DNA of 64,000 nt, taken from positions 2,728,001 through 2,792,000 of the forward strand of contig NZ_CP152342.1 of NCBI RefSeq assembly GCF_045291395.1, given 5' to 3'. The stretch is from MR-S7 sp000400995. GTDB taxonomy: Bacteria > Pseudomonadota > Gammaproteobacteria > Burkholderiales > Burkholderiaceae_C. The number at the start of each line of letters is the position of its first letter. Position 1 is the first letter of the stretch. Both the position numbers and the translations under genes were made by a program. Of the stretch, positions 31,891 through 40,597 are shown piece after piece. The notes beneath the pieces are model-generated. The model was given only the letters and a program-made list of their open reading frames with translations, made no database searches and was not told the origin of the DNA.

Positions 31891-33090
31891 ATGAAATTTT
31901 CCAAAATCACGCTCGCCGCTGCGGCCCTGGTCCTGGCCATGGGAGCCAAGGCACAGAACTCGGACCCGATCAAGATCGGCTTCATCACCGACATGTCCGG
32001 CGCCTATGCCGATATCGACGGAGCGGCGGGCGCGGAGGTCGTCAAATGGGCCGTGAGCGATTTCGGCGGAAAGCTGCTGGGCAGGCCCATCGAGGTATTG
32101 ACCTCCGACCACCAGAACAAGCCCGACGTGGCCAGCGTCACGGCGCGGGAATGGATGGACAAGGAGAAACTGCAAATGCTGATCGGCGGCACCAATTCCG
32201 CCGCGCTGCTGGCCATGTCGAGAATCTCGGCCGAGAGAAGCATTCCCTTCCTGGCCACCGGCCCGGGCACCGCCAGGCTCACGAACGAGGAATGCAACCC
32301 CTACGCGGTCCATTATTCCGCCTTCGATACCAGCGCCGTGACCAAGGTGGGTGCCGCGGCGCTCGTCAACGCGGGCTACAAGTCGTGGTATTTCCTGGCC
32401 GCGGACTATGTCTTCGGCCAATCCCTGGCGGGCGACGCGGCGCGCGTGGTGAAGGCCATGGGCGGCAATATCGTCGGCGAAGTGCGCGCGCCCCTGGGCA
32501 ACAGCGACTACTCGTCGTTCCTCATGCAGGCGCAGCATTCGAAGGCGCAAATCCTGGCGCTGGCGAACACGGGCAAGGACTTCGCGAACTCCATGAAGTC
32601 CATCAAGGAGTTCGGCGTCGACAAGACCATGAAGGTGGCCGGCCTGCTCGTGTTCATCAACGAGATCCACAGCCTGGGATTGAAGACCACCGCGGGCCTG
32701 CAACTGGCCGACAGCTGGTATTGGGACCAGGACGAGGGTTCGAGAAAATTCTCCCGCCGCTTCTTCGAGAAATACAAGCGGATGCCCAGCAACATCCAGG
32801 CAGCGAATTATTCCGCCGCGACGACCTACCTGAAAGCCGCCCAGAAAGCCGGCACGACGGATGGCAAGAAAGTCATGGAAGCGCTGAAAAGCACCAGGAT
32901 CGACGACTTTTTCAACAAGGGCTACATCCGGGCCGACGGGCGCCTGATCCACGACATGTATCTCTTCGAGGTGAAAAAACCCGAGGACTCCAAGTCGCCG
33001 TGGGACTACTACAAGAAGATCTCGACGGTGCCCGGGGAACAGGCCTTCATTCCCCCCGCGGAATCGAAGTGCCCACTGCTGCGCGGATGA
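31891..33090 (+). CDS. LivK-type ABC substrate-binding protein (orphan)
   Basis: 399-residue periplasmic receptor of the branched-chain amino acid/aromatic acid class. Signal MKFSKITLAAAALVLAMGAK-AQ; type I binding fold from IKIGFITDMSGAYADIDGAA; GGTNSAALLAMSRISAE is the ligand hinge region. GGAGG precedes the ATG, 13 bases after the ligase. Receptors of this size commonly bind aromatic or short organic acids, matching the ligase upstream. No permease or ATPase genes follow, so it must use a transporter encoded elsewhere. Confidence 0.9.
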   Translation: MKFSKITLAAAALVLAMGAKAQNSDPIKIGFITDMSGAYADIDGAAGAEVVKWAVSDFGGKLLGRPIEVLTSDHQNKPDVASVTAREWMDKEKLQMLIGGTNSAALLAMSRISAERSIPFLATGPGTARLTNEECNPYAVHYSAFDTSAVTKVGAAALVNAGYKSWYFLAADYVFGQSLAGDAARVVKAMGGNIVGEVRAPLGNSDYSSFLMQAQHSKAQILALANTGKDFANSMKSIKEFGVDKTMKVAGLLVFINEIHSLGLKTTAGLQLADSWYWDQDEGSRKFSRRFFEKYKRMPSNIQAANYSAATTYLKAAQKAGTTDGKKVMEALKSTRIDDFFNKGYIRADGRLIHDMYLFEVKKPEDSKSPWDYYKKISTVPGEQAFIPPAESKCPLLRG

Positions 33091-33100
33091 CTCTCAAAAC

Positions 33101-33144
33101 CATAGCTGCCAGCGCTTTCCAGACAAGCGCTGGCGGCCATTTTG
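33101..33144 (+). repeat. Short dispersed repeat copy
   Basis: CATAGCTGCCAGCGCTTTCC, AGACAAGCGCTGGCGGCCATTTT, between the convergent binding-protein and DHH genes, where it could act as a shared transcription stop. Confidence 0.85.
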
Positions 33145-33145
33145 G

Positions 33146-34072
33146 CTATGAATCGAACGTGCCGCCCAGCAGCTCCGGCAGGCGCTGCACCGGCATGCGG
33201 AAGCCGCACGCCTGCGCATGCCCGCCGCCGCCCATGCTGACGGCCAGCGGCGAGCAGTCGTAGCCGCGCTGCGAGCGCAGGCCCACTTTCACCTGCCCGT
33301 CCTTGCCCACGGCCCACATCAGCGCGAAGGTGCCGCTCTGCTGCGACAGCAGCTCGCCCACCAGGCTGTGGAAGGCGCCGGGCGCGTTCACCATCAGCCC
33401 CGCCTCGCCGTTGAAGACCAGCGGCTGCGCGCCGCCGGCCACGTCCTGCGCGAGGTGGCGGAACTTCTCGTCCATGGCCTGGCCACGCGCGACGAAGGCG
33501 GCCGTGGCGTCGGGCGCGAAGGCGGCGATCTGGCTCCAACGTTCGAAGTCGAACGGCTCCATGTCCAGCGCGGCGACGAAGCCCGCCGTCTCGGGGTACT
33601 GCCAGCGCCACAGGTCGCGGTCTTCCACGAAGCGCACCAGGTCGGGCAGCTCCGCTTCGGGAAAGAAGAACTCCCACGCCAGCCGCGCGCCGGACTTGCC
33701 CATGTCGAAATGCACTGCGCCGCAGCAGCAGGCGAAGCCGACCAGCTGCTCGGCCGCGCTCTTGTGGTGGTCCAGCAGCACCAGCTTGGCGGCGCGCGCG
33801 TCGATCGCGGCGAGCAGCTCGGGCGCGAAGGAAAAATCCAGCACGTAGACGGCGCGCCCCTCCAGGGCCGGCAGGTCGCCTACCGAGGTGGCCTGCCCGT
33901 GCGACAGCCCCACGCATTCCACCTGCCCTGCGTAGAAGCGCCACGCGGCCAGCGCGGCGGCGAAGCCGTCGGCGCAGCGGCCGTGGTAGAGCACCAGGGG
34001 GCGGGGGTCTTGCGGGCTGGGCGCGGCCAGCAGGGGCAGCGGCAGGATCGTGGTGCGTGCGGAAATCGTCAT
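33146..34072 (-). CDS. DHH-family phosphoesterase
   Basis: 308 residues. DHH domain with LVLYHGRCADGFAAALAAW, VLDFSF, the signature DHHKSAAEQLVG and DRDLWRW; C-terminal DHHA1 substrate domain with GGGGHAQACGFRMP. Family members cleave phosphodiesters of oligonucleotides or small phosphorylated metabolites (NrnA, RecJ relatives). Some DHH proteins of this short type are of unknown substrate. ATG 34072 gives MTISARTTILPLPLL; an internal start nearer LVLYHG is possible. Confidence 0.85.
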   Translation of the reverse strand: MTISARTTILPLPLLAAPSPQDPRPLVLYHGRCADGFAAALAAWRFYAGQVECVGLSHGQATSVGDLPALEGRAVYVLDFSFAPELLAAIDARAAKLVLLDHHKSAAEQLVGFACCCGAVHFDMGKSGARLAWEFFFPEAELPDLVRFVEDRDLWRWQYPETAGFVAALDMEPFDFERWSQIAAFAPDATAAFVARGQAMDEKFRHLAQDVAGGAQPLVFNGEAGLMVNAPGAFHSLVGELLSQQSGTFALMWAVGKDGQVKVGLRSQRGYDCSPLAVSMGGGGHAQACGFRMPVQRLPELLGGTFDS

Positions 34073-34195
34073 GGGCGCGCATTGTGCCCGGCAACATGCG
34101 CCGGGCTCCTACAGCGCCGTCGGCCGCGGGCCCGCATGATGGCCGGGCATTGCGCCGCGCCCCGCGCGGCAGGTTCCCACCGGAGAGACACGGAC

Positions 34196-34450
34196 ATGCC
34201 CCTGGAGTTCTTGCGCCAACTGGCTCAGCGGGACCAGTTCCCCGCCGTCGTGACCGACGAATCGGACATCGACAAACTGCGCGTGCTGCGCGCCGCGGGC
34301 ATGGTGCAGGCCACGCTGCCCGACGGCCCCGGCCAGGGCGCGCAGGTCACGGCCATCACCGGCATGGGCCATGCCTCGCTGCGGGCGCAGCGCGCGCGCG
34401 AAGTGCTGGCCCTGCGAGAGCGGGAGCTGAAGGACAAGCACCTCGCCTAG
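34196..34450 (+). CDS. Small uncharacterised protein
   Basis: 84 residues, MPLEFLRQLAQRDQFPAVVT..., with VTAITGMGHASLRAQRAREV and a basic C-terminus (RERELKDKHLA). Soluble, mostly helical by composition. Preceded by GGAGAGACACGGAC, a fair ribosome site. I do not recognise a function. Confidence 0.6.
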   Translation: MPLEFLRQLAQRDQFPAVVTDESDIDKLRVLRAAGMVQATLPDGPGQGAQVTAITGMGHASLRAQRAREVLALRERELKDKHLA

Positions 34451-34460
34451 CGCTGCCTGC

Positions 34461-34484
34461 TATGATGACTGTATAAACATCCAG
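34461..34484 (+). promoter_or_regulatory. Candidate -10 plus LexA (SOS) box
   Basis: TATGAT (34461-34466) followed by CTGTATAAACATCCAG (34469-34484), 13 of 16 matches to the LexA consensus CTGTATATATATACAG with the right half reading CCAG. Sits 16 bases ahead of a small membrane-protein gene. No clear -35. Confidence 0.35.
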
Positions 34485-34499
34485 CCTCACGCCAACACC

Positions 34500-34790
34500 A
34501 TGGGAATCGACCAGATCGCCATTGCCCTGCTGGGCGCCGCCGCCGCCTGGCTGTCCCAGGCGCGCGGCGCGGCAGCGCGCCGCTGGGCCTGCATCTTCGG
34601 GCTGCTGGGCCAGCCGTTCTGGTTCTATGCCTCGTGGACCACGGGGCAATGGGGCATCTTCACCGTCTCCGCCATCTACCTGTGCGCCTGGCTGCGCGGC
34701 CTGTGGGTGTACTGGGTGGCGCCGCGCCAGGACGCGCCCCCCGACTCCGGCCTGGGCACCATCCAGCTCACCCCAGGGCGCCGCGCTTGA
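34500..34790 (+). CDS. Small membrane protein
   Basis: 96 residues with hydrophobic segments at about 6-18 (IAIALLGAAAAWL), 30-48 (ACIFGLLGQPFWFYASW) and 50-70 (WGIFTVSAIYLCAWLRGLW), then a polar tail. No signal peptide; two or three membrane passes. Family not recognised. TGA overlaps the TTG start of the next gene. A LexA-like box lies just upstream. Confidence 0.65.
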   Translation: MGIDQIAIALLGAAAAWLSQARGAAARRWACIFGLLGQPFWFYASWTTGQWGIFTVSAIYLCAWLRGLWVYWVAPRQDAPPDSGLGTIQLTPGRRA

Positions 34791-35563
34791 GCCTGCCCCT
34801 GCTCTGGCGCGACGAGCACCTGGTCGCCGTCTACAAGCCCGCGGGCTGGCTCGTGCACCGCACCGGGCTGGACGCGGGCGAGACGCGCTTCGTCGTGCAG
34901 GCGCTGCGCGACCAGCTCGGCCAGCACGTCTACCCGGTGCACCGGCTCGACAAGGGCACCTGCGGCGTGCTCGCCATGGCCCTGCACCCCGCGGCCGCGC
35001 GCGCCCTGGCCGACGCCTTCGCCCGCCACGCGGTGCGCAAGCGCTACCTGGCCCTGGTGCGCGGCTGGGCGCCGCCCCAGGCCGAGGTGGACCACCCCTT
35101 GCGCCCCGACGACGCGCCGTCAGATGCCCCGGCCCAGCCCGCGCACACGCGCCTGACCGCCCTGGCGCGGCTGGAGCTGCCCGAGCCCAGCGACCCGCGC
35201 TTCGCCACCACGCGCGCCTCGCTGGTGCTGGCCGAGCCCACCACCGGGCGGCGCCACCAGATCCGGCGGCACCTCAAGCACATCGCCCACCCGCTGCTGG
35301 GCGACGCCACGCACGGCAAGGGGCCGCTCAACCGCTGGTGGGCCCAGCGCCTGGGCCTGCAGCGCCTGTGGCTGCACGCCTGGCAGCTCGACCTGCCGCA
35401 CCCCGCCGACGGCCGGCCCGTCGCGCTGCACAGCGGCCTGCGCTGGCCCGCTACGGACGCCGCTGCGCCGGGCGCCGTTGCGCCGGGCGCCGCCGCGCCG
35501 CACGAAGCATTCGACCTGCACGACTGGCAGCGCCGCGTGTTCACCCTGCCCTGGCAGGGCTGA
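34787..35563 (+). CDS. RluA-family pseudouridine synthase
   Basis: 258 residues using a TTG start that overlaps the previous stop (TTGA); there is no ATG at a sensible place. YKPAGWLVHRT, catalytic Asp in YPVHRLDKGTCGVLAMAL, and TTGRRHQIRRHLKHIAHPLL GDATHG-type elements define the RluA fold; overall closest in feel to TruC (tRNA U65). Near the C-terminus a run of Ala-Pro-Gly (GAVAPGAAAPHEA) comes from a short GCGCCGGGC tandem repeat at about 35465-35500. Confidence 0.82.
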   Translation: MSLPLLWRDEHLVAVYKPAGWLVHRTGLDAGETRFVVQALRDQLGQHVYPVHRLDKGTCGVLAMALHPAAARALADAFARHAVRKRYLALVRGWAPPQAEVDHPLRPDDAPSDAPAQPAHTRLTALARLELPEPSDPRFATTRASLVLAEPTTGRRHQIRRHLKHIAHPLLGDATHGKGPLNRWWAQRLGLQRLWLHAWQLDLPHPADGRPVALHSGLRWPATDAAAPGAVAPGAAAPHEAFDLHDWQRRVFTLPWQG

Positions 35564-35643
35564 AACGGGCGCTGGTCCGACAGACACCGCCCGGCCCCTG
35601 CTCTGCAATACGGCAAGAGACTTTTTTGCCCAGGAGCCCGCCC

Positions 35644-35859
35644 ATGCCGCAGTACGCCATCATCCAAGGCCACGTGACCTACCGGGAAGGAGACGGCATG
35701 CCCATCGCCATTCCCCAAGGCCCCGTGGAACTCACGCATGCCGCCGACAGCGTCACGCTGAGCTGGCAGGAAAGCAACGGCGCGGCCGGCCTGGCCGCGC
35801 TGCCGCGCGACCAGTTCGAGCGCTATGTGCGGGAGGGCCTCATCGCCCTGCAGAACTGA
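35644..35859 (+). CDS. Small uncharacterised protein
   Basis: 71 residues, MPQYAIIQGHVTYREGDGMP..., beta-rich, with VTLSWQESNGAAGLAALPRD and a final helix FERYVREGLIALQN. AGGAGCC precedes the ATG. Looks like a conserved small cytoplasmic protein of this family; function unknown. Confidence 0.6.
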   Translation: MPQYAIIQGHVTYREGDGMPIAIPQGPVELTHAADSVTLSWQESNGAAGLAALPRDQFERYVREGLIALQN

Positions 35860-35890
35860 CGCCCCGGCGGCGCTACCATGCGCCGCAGCC

Positions 35891-37508
35891 ATGCCCCTTG
35901 CCTTCTTCGACCTGCCGCAAGACCCCGCGCTGTGCCCCGGCGACGCCCTGAGCGCCGAGCACCTGCGCCAGCTGCTGCGCGCCGCCCTGCCCGACAAGGG
36001 CCGCCACAAGGCGGCCGGCTGGTTCGGGCAGACCGATTTCCTGCTCACGCGCAGCCATGTGGACGAGGACCAGGACGCCTACCACGACGCCCTGTTCATC
36101 ACGCTCTGGAAGCGCTGGGACTTCTGGATCGCCCTGCCCGCGCATGCGCCCGGCCGCCCGCTGGCCCGGGCCTGGGCGCGGCTGCGCGGCGCCGCCACCC
36201 CCGCCGCGCCTGACACACTGGAATGCCAGTACCGCCGCCATGACGGCACCGGCCGCCCCGGCTCCTGGCTGCCGCTGGACGCGCAGGCCCCGCCCGAGGC
36301 GCTGCAAGCCTGCACCGAAGGCTGGCACGGCGTGCTGCGCTACTGGCGCCTGGCCGAAGCCCAGCGCCGCGCCGGGCGGCCGCTGCGCGCACGGCTGCAC
36401 GCCTTGCTCACTCCCGCGCGCGTGGAGGCGCTCACGCGGCTGCCGGTGTTCACCGGCCAGCGCATCGACGGCTGGGAAGGCGAGGCCTGGGCCTGCACGC
36501 TCCAGCCCCACCCGCACGGCGGGCGCGCCCTGCGGCTGGACTGGCGCAACGGGGACGGCGCGCCCGAGGACACCCGCGCCAGCTACCAGATCGATCTGGC
36601 CGAAGGCGCGGGCACGGCCCACCCGCCGGGCCTGCGCATCAGCTACCACCAGCGCGAGGGCGACGCGCTGGAGCTGCTGCCCAACGACGCGGTGGAGCAC
36701 ATGGACCGCCTGCTGCGCCTGTTCGCCGCGGTGGAGCAGCAGCCGCCCGATGCGCAGACGGCCGATGGCCCGCTCCCCGCCCTGCCGCGCACGCCCCCTT
36801 CGCGCCGCACGAGTCCGACGCCGAAGTCTTCGGCCCCGCGCTCACCGCCCTGTCGCGCGACTGGCAAGCCGCCGGCCGCGCGCACGCCGCCGTGGTGCGC
36901 GAGCACTGGGCCGCCCAGCCCGAGGACGGCCCGCCGCCCCTGGCCGACCCGCGCGGCCTGCACGCCGCCGCCGTGCTGCACCTGGCGCGCACGGTGCACG
37001 CCCTGGCGGACGCCAGCCTGTCCGAGCGCTTCCACCACCGCTTCGCCTTCGCGCCCGGCGCCTATGCGCGCCACGCCTCGCGCCACGGCCAGCGCGTGCA
37101 CGCCCTGCGCTGGCAACCCGACGGCTCGCTGCTGGCCTGGACGGACCGCTGCTGGCGCGTGAGCGCCGACGGCCTGCGCATCACCCCGGCCGAGGGAGAC
37201 CCGCCCCTCCAAGACCCGCCCCCCGCGCCGCGCTCCACGGCACCGCCGTGCACGGCGACGCGCGCGGCAACCTGCTCGGCCTGGCCGAGGACGGCCGCGC
37301 GCTGTGGCACCACCACGTGGGCGGCGGCGCGGTGCTGTGCATCTCCCCCGGGCCGGGCGACACCCTGGCCGTGGGCACGGCGGGCGGCACGCTGGCGCTG
37401 CTGCGCAGGGCCGGCGGGCCCGACCCTTGCCAGTACGGCACCTCGCGCTACGCCGAGGCGCGGCGCATCCTGTTCTGGACGGACGGGCCCGCGCCGCTGG
37501 CGTGGTAG
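35891..37508 (+). pseudogene. Uncharacterised protein, broken by two single-base deletions (possible sequence errors)
   Basis: Reads as one 539-residue protein if one base is added at C5 (36794-36798) and one at C6 (37219-37224). Segment 1 (35891-36798): MPLAFFDLPQDPALCPGDAL, WGFG-type DALFITLWKRWDFWIALPAH. Segment 2: FAPHESDAEVFGPALTALSR, VREHWAAQPEDGPPPLADP, VHALRWQPDGSLLAWTDRC. Segment 3: LHGTAVHGDARGNLLGLAED, LCISPGPGDTLAVGTAGGT. The last third resembles beta-propeller blades. Not a family I can name. Codon-position GC and plausible protein continue across both breaks, so the breaks are recent or are errors. Confidence 0.7.
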
Positions 37509-37518
37509 CTCCTTTTTC

Positions 37519-37562
37519 CATAGCTGCCCGCGCTTTATGGATAAGCGCTGGAGCCCTATTTC
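37519..37562 (+). repeat. Short dispersed repeat copy
   Basis: CATAGCTGCCCGCGCTTTAT, GGATAAGCGCTGGAGCCCTATTT between the convergent genes ending at 37508 and 37561; its end touches the LysR stop codon. Confidence 0.85.
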
Positions 37563-38454
37563 ACCCTTGTTCCTCGAACGCCTCGACCAGGAAGTCCAGC
37601 AGCGCGCGCAGCTTGGGCGCCACGTAGTGCCGCGACGGGTAGACCGCGTAGAGCGTGGTCTCCACCGTGCCCCAATCCTCCAGCGCGGCCTGCAGCCGGC
37701 CGGTGCGCAGGTCGTCCTCCACGTAGGGGCGCGGGATCAGGCTGACGCCGAACCCGGAACGCAGCGCATCGCGCACGGCCAGGCTCGACGACACAGAATA
37801 CCGCGCATCCACCGCCACCCGCTCGGTGCGGCCGCCCTGGTGGAACTCCCACACGTCCGCATGGCCCGACAGGCTGAAGCGCACGCAGTCCAGCGCGTTC
37901 AGGTCGGCCGGCGCCGCGGGCCGGCCGCGCCGCGCGAAATACGCCGGCGCGGCGCACAGCACGTGCGGCATGGTGGCCAGCGGGCGGGCGACCAGCGACG
38001 AATCCTCCAGCCGGTCGCTGCCGCGAATGGCCAGGTCGAACCCCTCGCGCACGATGTCCACGCGCCGGTCGTCCAGCTGCAGGTCCAGCCGCAGGCCCGG
38101 GTGGCGTTCCAGGAAGGCGGGGATGGCGCTGGACAGCCGCGTCAGCGTGACCGTCATCGGCGCGCTCACCTTGAGCAGGCCGCTGGGCGCCGCCTTGATG
38201 GGGCACAGCGCCGTGTCCGCCTCGGCCAGCGCGTCCAGCGCGCGCGTCACGTGCTCCAGGTACAGGCGGCCTTCCTCCGTCAGCGCCATGCGCCGCGTGG
38301 TGCGGTGGATCAGGCGCGCGCCCACGTGGGCTTCCAGCTCGGCGATGTTCTTGCTGATGGCCGCGGGCGACAGGCCCAGGCTGCGGCCCGCATCGGCGAA
38401 GCTGCCGCGCTCGGCCACGCGGCGAAAGACCTGCAGGGCGGTCAGGCGGTCCAT
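37561..38454 (-). CDS. LysR-family transcriptional regulator
   Basis: 297 residues from ATG 38454 (MDRLTALQVFRRVAERGSFA). Winged helix at 1-60 (RSLGLSPAAISKNIAELEAH) and a periplasmic-binding-type effector domain (LLKVSAPMTVTLTRLSSAIP). Divergent from a nitroreductase gene; LysR proteins usually regulate such a neighbour from the shared 80-base gap. Confidence 0.92.
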   Translation of the reverse strand: MDRLTALQVFRRVAERGSFADAGRSLGLSPAAISKNIAELEAHVGARLIHRTTRRMALTEEGRLYLEHVTRALDALAEADTALCPIKAAPSGLLKVSAPMTVTLTRLSSAIPAFLERHPGLRLDLQLDDRRVDIVREGFDLAIRGSDRLEDSSLVARPLATMPHVLCAAPAYFARRGRPAAPADLNALDCVRFSLSGHADVWEFHQGGRTERVAVDARYSVSSSLAVRDALRSGFGVSLIPRPYVEDDLRTGRLQAALEDWGTVETTLYAVYPSRHYVAPKLRALLDFLVEAFEEQG

Positions 38455-38496
38455 GGCATTCCCATCTGTTGGTGAACAGTTTCTTTCAATATTCGC

Positions 38497-38509
38497 CAAT
38501 TATCAATTG
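38497..38509. promoter_or_regulatory. Candidate LysR operator
   Basis: CAATT-ATC-AATTG in the AT-rich 80-base gap between the divergent LysR and nitroreductase genes, flanked by ATTC (38491) and GAAT (38515). Dyad centred 25 bases from the nitroreductase ATG. Confidence 0.35.
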
Positions 38510-38534
38510 AGAGTGAATTACCTACAGTCATGCC

Positions 38535-39155
38535 ATGACGACGACACACCCCGCCCTCACCCTCATCGAGCAGCGCATCTCGGCCAACCGCTTCGATGCC
38601 ACCCACACCCTGGCAGACGCCGAGATCGAGCGGCTGGTGCGCCTGGCCACGCGCGCGCCCACCGCCTACAACCTGCAGAACTGGCGCTTCATCGCCGTGC
38701 GCACGCCCGCGGCCAAGGCCCGGCTGCGCGCCGTGGCGCAGGACCAGGCCAAGGTGGCGGAGGCGGCCGTCTGCTTCATCGTCTGCGGAGTTCTCGCCGA
38801 CCCGCAGGCCCTGGCCGGGCGGCTGCAGCCGTTCGTGGAGGCGGGCCACATGCCGGCCGGGATGGCGCAGGGCTGGCAGCAGGCCGCGCGCCTGCAATAC
38901 GCCACGCCCCAGGCGGCGCGCGACGAGGCCGTGCGCTCGGCCGCCTTCGGCGCGATGACGCTGATGCACGCGGCGCAGGCGCTGGGCCTGGTGTCCTGCG
39001 CGCTGACGGGGTTCGATGCCGAAGGCGTGGCGCGCGAGTTCCAACTGGCACCCGGCGAAGTGCCGGTGATGCTCGCCACCGTAGGCCGCGCCGCGCCCGG
39101 CAACTGGCCGCAAAAGCCGCGCCGCCCGCTGGCGCAGGTGCTGGAGTTCGCATGA
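38535..39155 (+). CDS. Nitroreductase-family protein
   Basis: 206 residues, FMN-dependent NAD(P)H oxidoreductase fold. Phosphate-binding RLATRAPTAYNLQNWRFIAV near 35-55 and AAFGAMTLMHAAQALGLVSC at about 135-155 are the family landmarks; the C-terminal PVMLATVGRAAPGNWPQKPR matches FMN contacts. Substrate (nitro compound, quinone or flavin) unknown. Probably induced through the divergent LysR protein. Confidence 0.88.
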   Translation: MTTTHPALTLIEQRISANRFDATHTLADAEIERLVRLATRAPTAYNLQNWRFIAVRTPAAKARLRAVAQDQAKVAEAAVCFIVCGVLADPQALAGRLQPFVEAGHMPAGMAQGWQQAARLQYATPQAARDEAVRSAAFGAMTLMHAAQALGLVSCALTGFDAEGVAREFQLAPGEVPVMLATVGRAAPGNWPQKPRRPLAQVLEFA

Positions 39156-39216
39156 GCCCCCGCCCGGCCGTTCCGAAGGGGACTCGCACCGCAGTGCGCA
39201 GCACGGGGGTTTTCCA

Positions 39217-40062
39217 ATGACCACACGGACACGGGACCTGCTGCTGACGGCGCTGGCCCCGGCCATCTGGGGCAGCACCTACATCGTCACCACCGAGCTG
39301 CTGCCGCAGGTGCCGCCGATGACGGTGGCCCTGCTGCGCGCCCTGCCCGCGGGCCTGCTGCTGCTCCTGGCCGCGCGGCGGCTGCCGCAGGGCATCTGGT
39401 GGCTGCGCGTGTTCATCCTGGGCGCGCTCAATTTCTCGGTGTTCTGGAGCCTGCTGTTCGTCTCGGCCTACCGGCTGCCGGGCGGAGCCGCGGCCACCGT
39501 GGGCGCGGTGCAGCCGCTGGTGGTGGTCTTCCTGGCGGCGGCGGTGCTGGGCAGCGCGGTGCGCCCGGCGGCGGTGCTCGGGGCGCTGGCCGGCCTCGCG
39601 GGCGTGGCGCTGCTGGTGCTCACGCCCGGCGCGGCGCTGGACGCCACGGGCATCGCGGCGGGCCTGGCCGGCGCGGTCTCCATGGCCTGCGGCACGGTGC
39701 TCACGCGCAAATGGCGCCCGCCGGTGCCGCTGCGCACCTTCGCCGCATGGCAGCTCACGGCGGGCGGCCTGCTGCTGGTGCCGGTCGCGCTGCTGGCCGG
39801 CCCCCACTGGCCTGCGCCCACGGCGGGCCACCTGCTGGGGCTGGCGTGGCTGGGCCTGGTGGGCGCGGCGCTGACCTATGTGCTGTGGTTCCGCGGCATC
39901 GCACGGCTGGAGCCGGGCGTGGTGGCGTCGCTGGGGTTCCTGAGCCCGGTCACGGCCATCCTGCTCGGTTGGGCCTTCCTGGGCCAGACGCTCGCCGGGC
40001 CGCAGATCGCCGGCGTGGCGCTGGTGCTGGGTGGCATCTGGCTGGGGCAGCGCAATGCCTAG
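39217..40062 (+). CDS. EamA-family transporter
   Basis: 281-residue inner-membrane exporter of the drug/metabolite superfamily. Ten hydrophobic segments in two EamA repeats: LAPAIWGSTYIVTTELLPQV in the first, ALTYVLWFRGIARLEPGVVA and GFLSPVTAILLGWAFLGQTL in the second. Close to YedA/RhtA-like amino acid exporters in pattern. 61 bases after the nitroreductase and maybe co-transcribed. Confidence 0.88.
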   Translation: MTTRTRDLLLTALAPAIWGSTYIVTTELLPQVPPMTVALLRALPAGLLLLLAARRLPQGIWWLRVFILGALNFSVFWSLLFVSAYRLPGGAAATVGAVQPLVVVFLAAAVLGSAVRPAAVLGALAGLAGVALLVLTPGAALDATGIAAGLAGAVSMACGTVLTRKWRPPVPLRTFAAWQLTAGGLLLVPVALLAGPHWPAPTAGHLLGLAWLGLVGAALTYVLWFRGIARLEPGVVASLGFLSPVTAILLGWAFLGQTLAGPQIAGVALVLGGIWLGQRNA

Positions 40063-40067
40063 AATTT

Positions 40068-40110
40068 GATAGCTGCCTGCGCTTGACCGGCAAGCGCTGG
40101 AGGCATTTTT
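40068..40110 (+). repeat. Short dispersed repeat copy
   Basis: GATAGCTGCCTGCGCTTGAC, CGGCAAGCGCTGGAGGCATTTTT between the EamA and OsmC genes. Confidence 0.85.
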
Positions 40111-40127
40111 CACTTCAAGGACGCGCC

Positions 40128-40595
40128 ATGGCCACCTACCACGCCGAAACCCTCTGGGAGCGCACCGCGCCGCCCGAGGACTTCCTGAAGAATCGCTACA
40201 GCCGCCGCCACCTGCTGCGCTTCGACGGCGGGGCGGAGCTGCCCGGCTCCTCGTCCCCGCACGTGGTGCCGCTGCCCTGGTCGGACGCTGCGGCGGTGGA
40301 CCCCGAGGAGGCCTTCGTCGCCGCGCTGTCGAGCTGCCACATGCTGTGGTTCCTCTCCATCGCCGCGCGCCAGGGGTGGTGCGTGGACCGCTACCGCGAC
40401 GCCGCCGAAGGCGTGATGGCGCACGACGCGCAGGGCCGCATGGCGATGACGCTGGTCACGCTGCGGCCCGAGGTGCGCTTCGGCGGCGCGCAGCCCACGC
40501 CGGAGCAGCTGCACGCCATGCACCACGAGGCGCACGCGGAGTGCTTCATCGCCAACTCGGTGAAGACCGAGGTGCGCTGCGAGCCGGTGGCGTGA
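40128..40595 (+). CDS. OsmC-family protein
   Basis: 155 residues. The OsmC/Ohr fold is marked by AAVDPEEAFVAALSSCHMLW (first catalytic Cys in SSCHM) and AHAECFIANSVKTEV (second Cys in ECFIA). Both peroxidatic Cys are present, so organic hydroperoxide reduction is plausible. ATG 40128 is preceded by CAAGGA. Its stop lies directly against copy B of the structured element. Confidence 0.88.
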   Translation: MATYHAETLWERTAPPEDFLKNRYSRRHLLRFDGGAELPGSSSPHVVPLPWSDAAAVDPEEAFVAALSSCHMLWFLSIAARQGWCVDRYRDAAEGVMAHDAQGRMAMTLVTLRPEVRFGGAQPTPEQLHAMHHEAHAECFIANSVKTEVRCEPVA

Positions 40596-40597
40596 CC

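Noticed and set aside
35460..35505. GCGCCGGGC tandem units as a phase-variable repeat
   Set aside because: Only about two and a half imperfect units inside a gene and in frame; slippage control is not supported.
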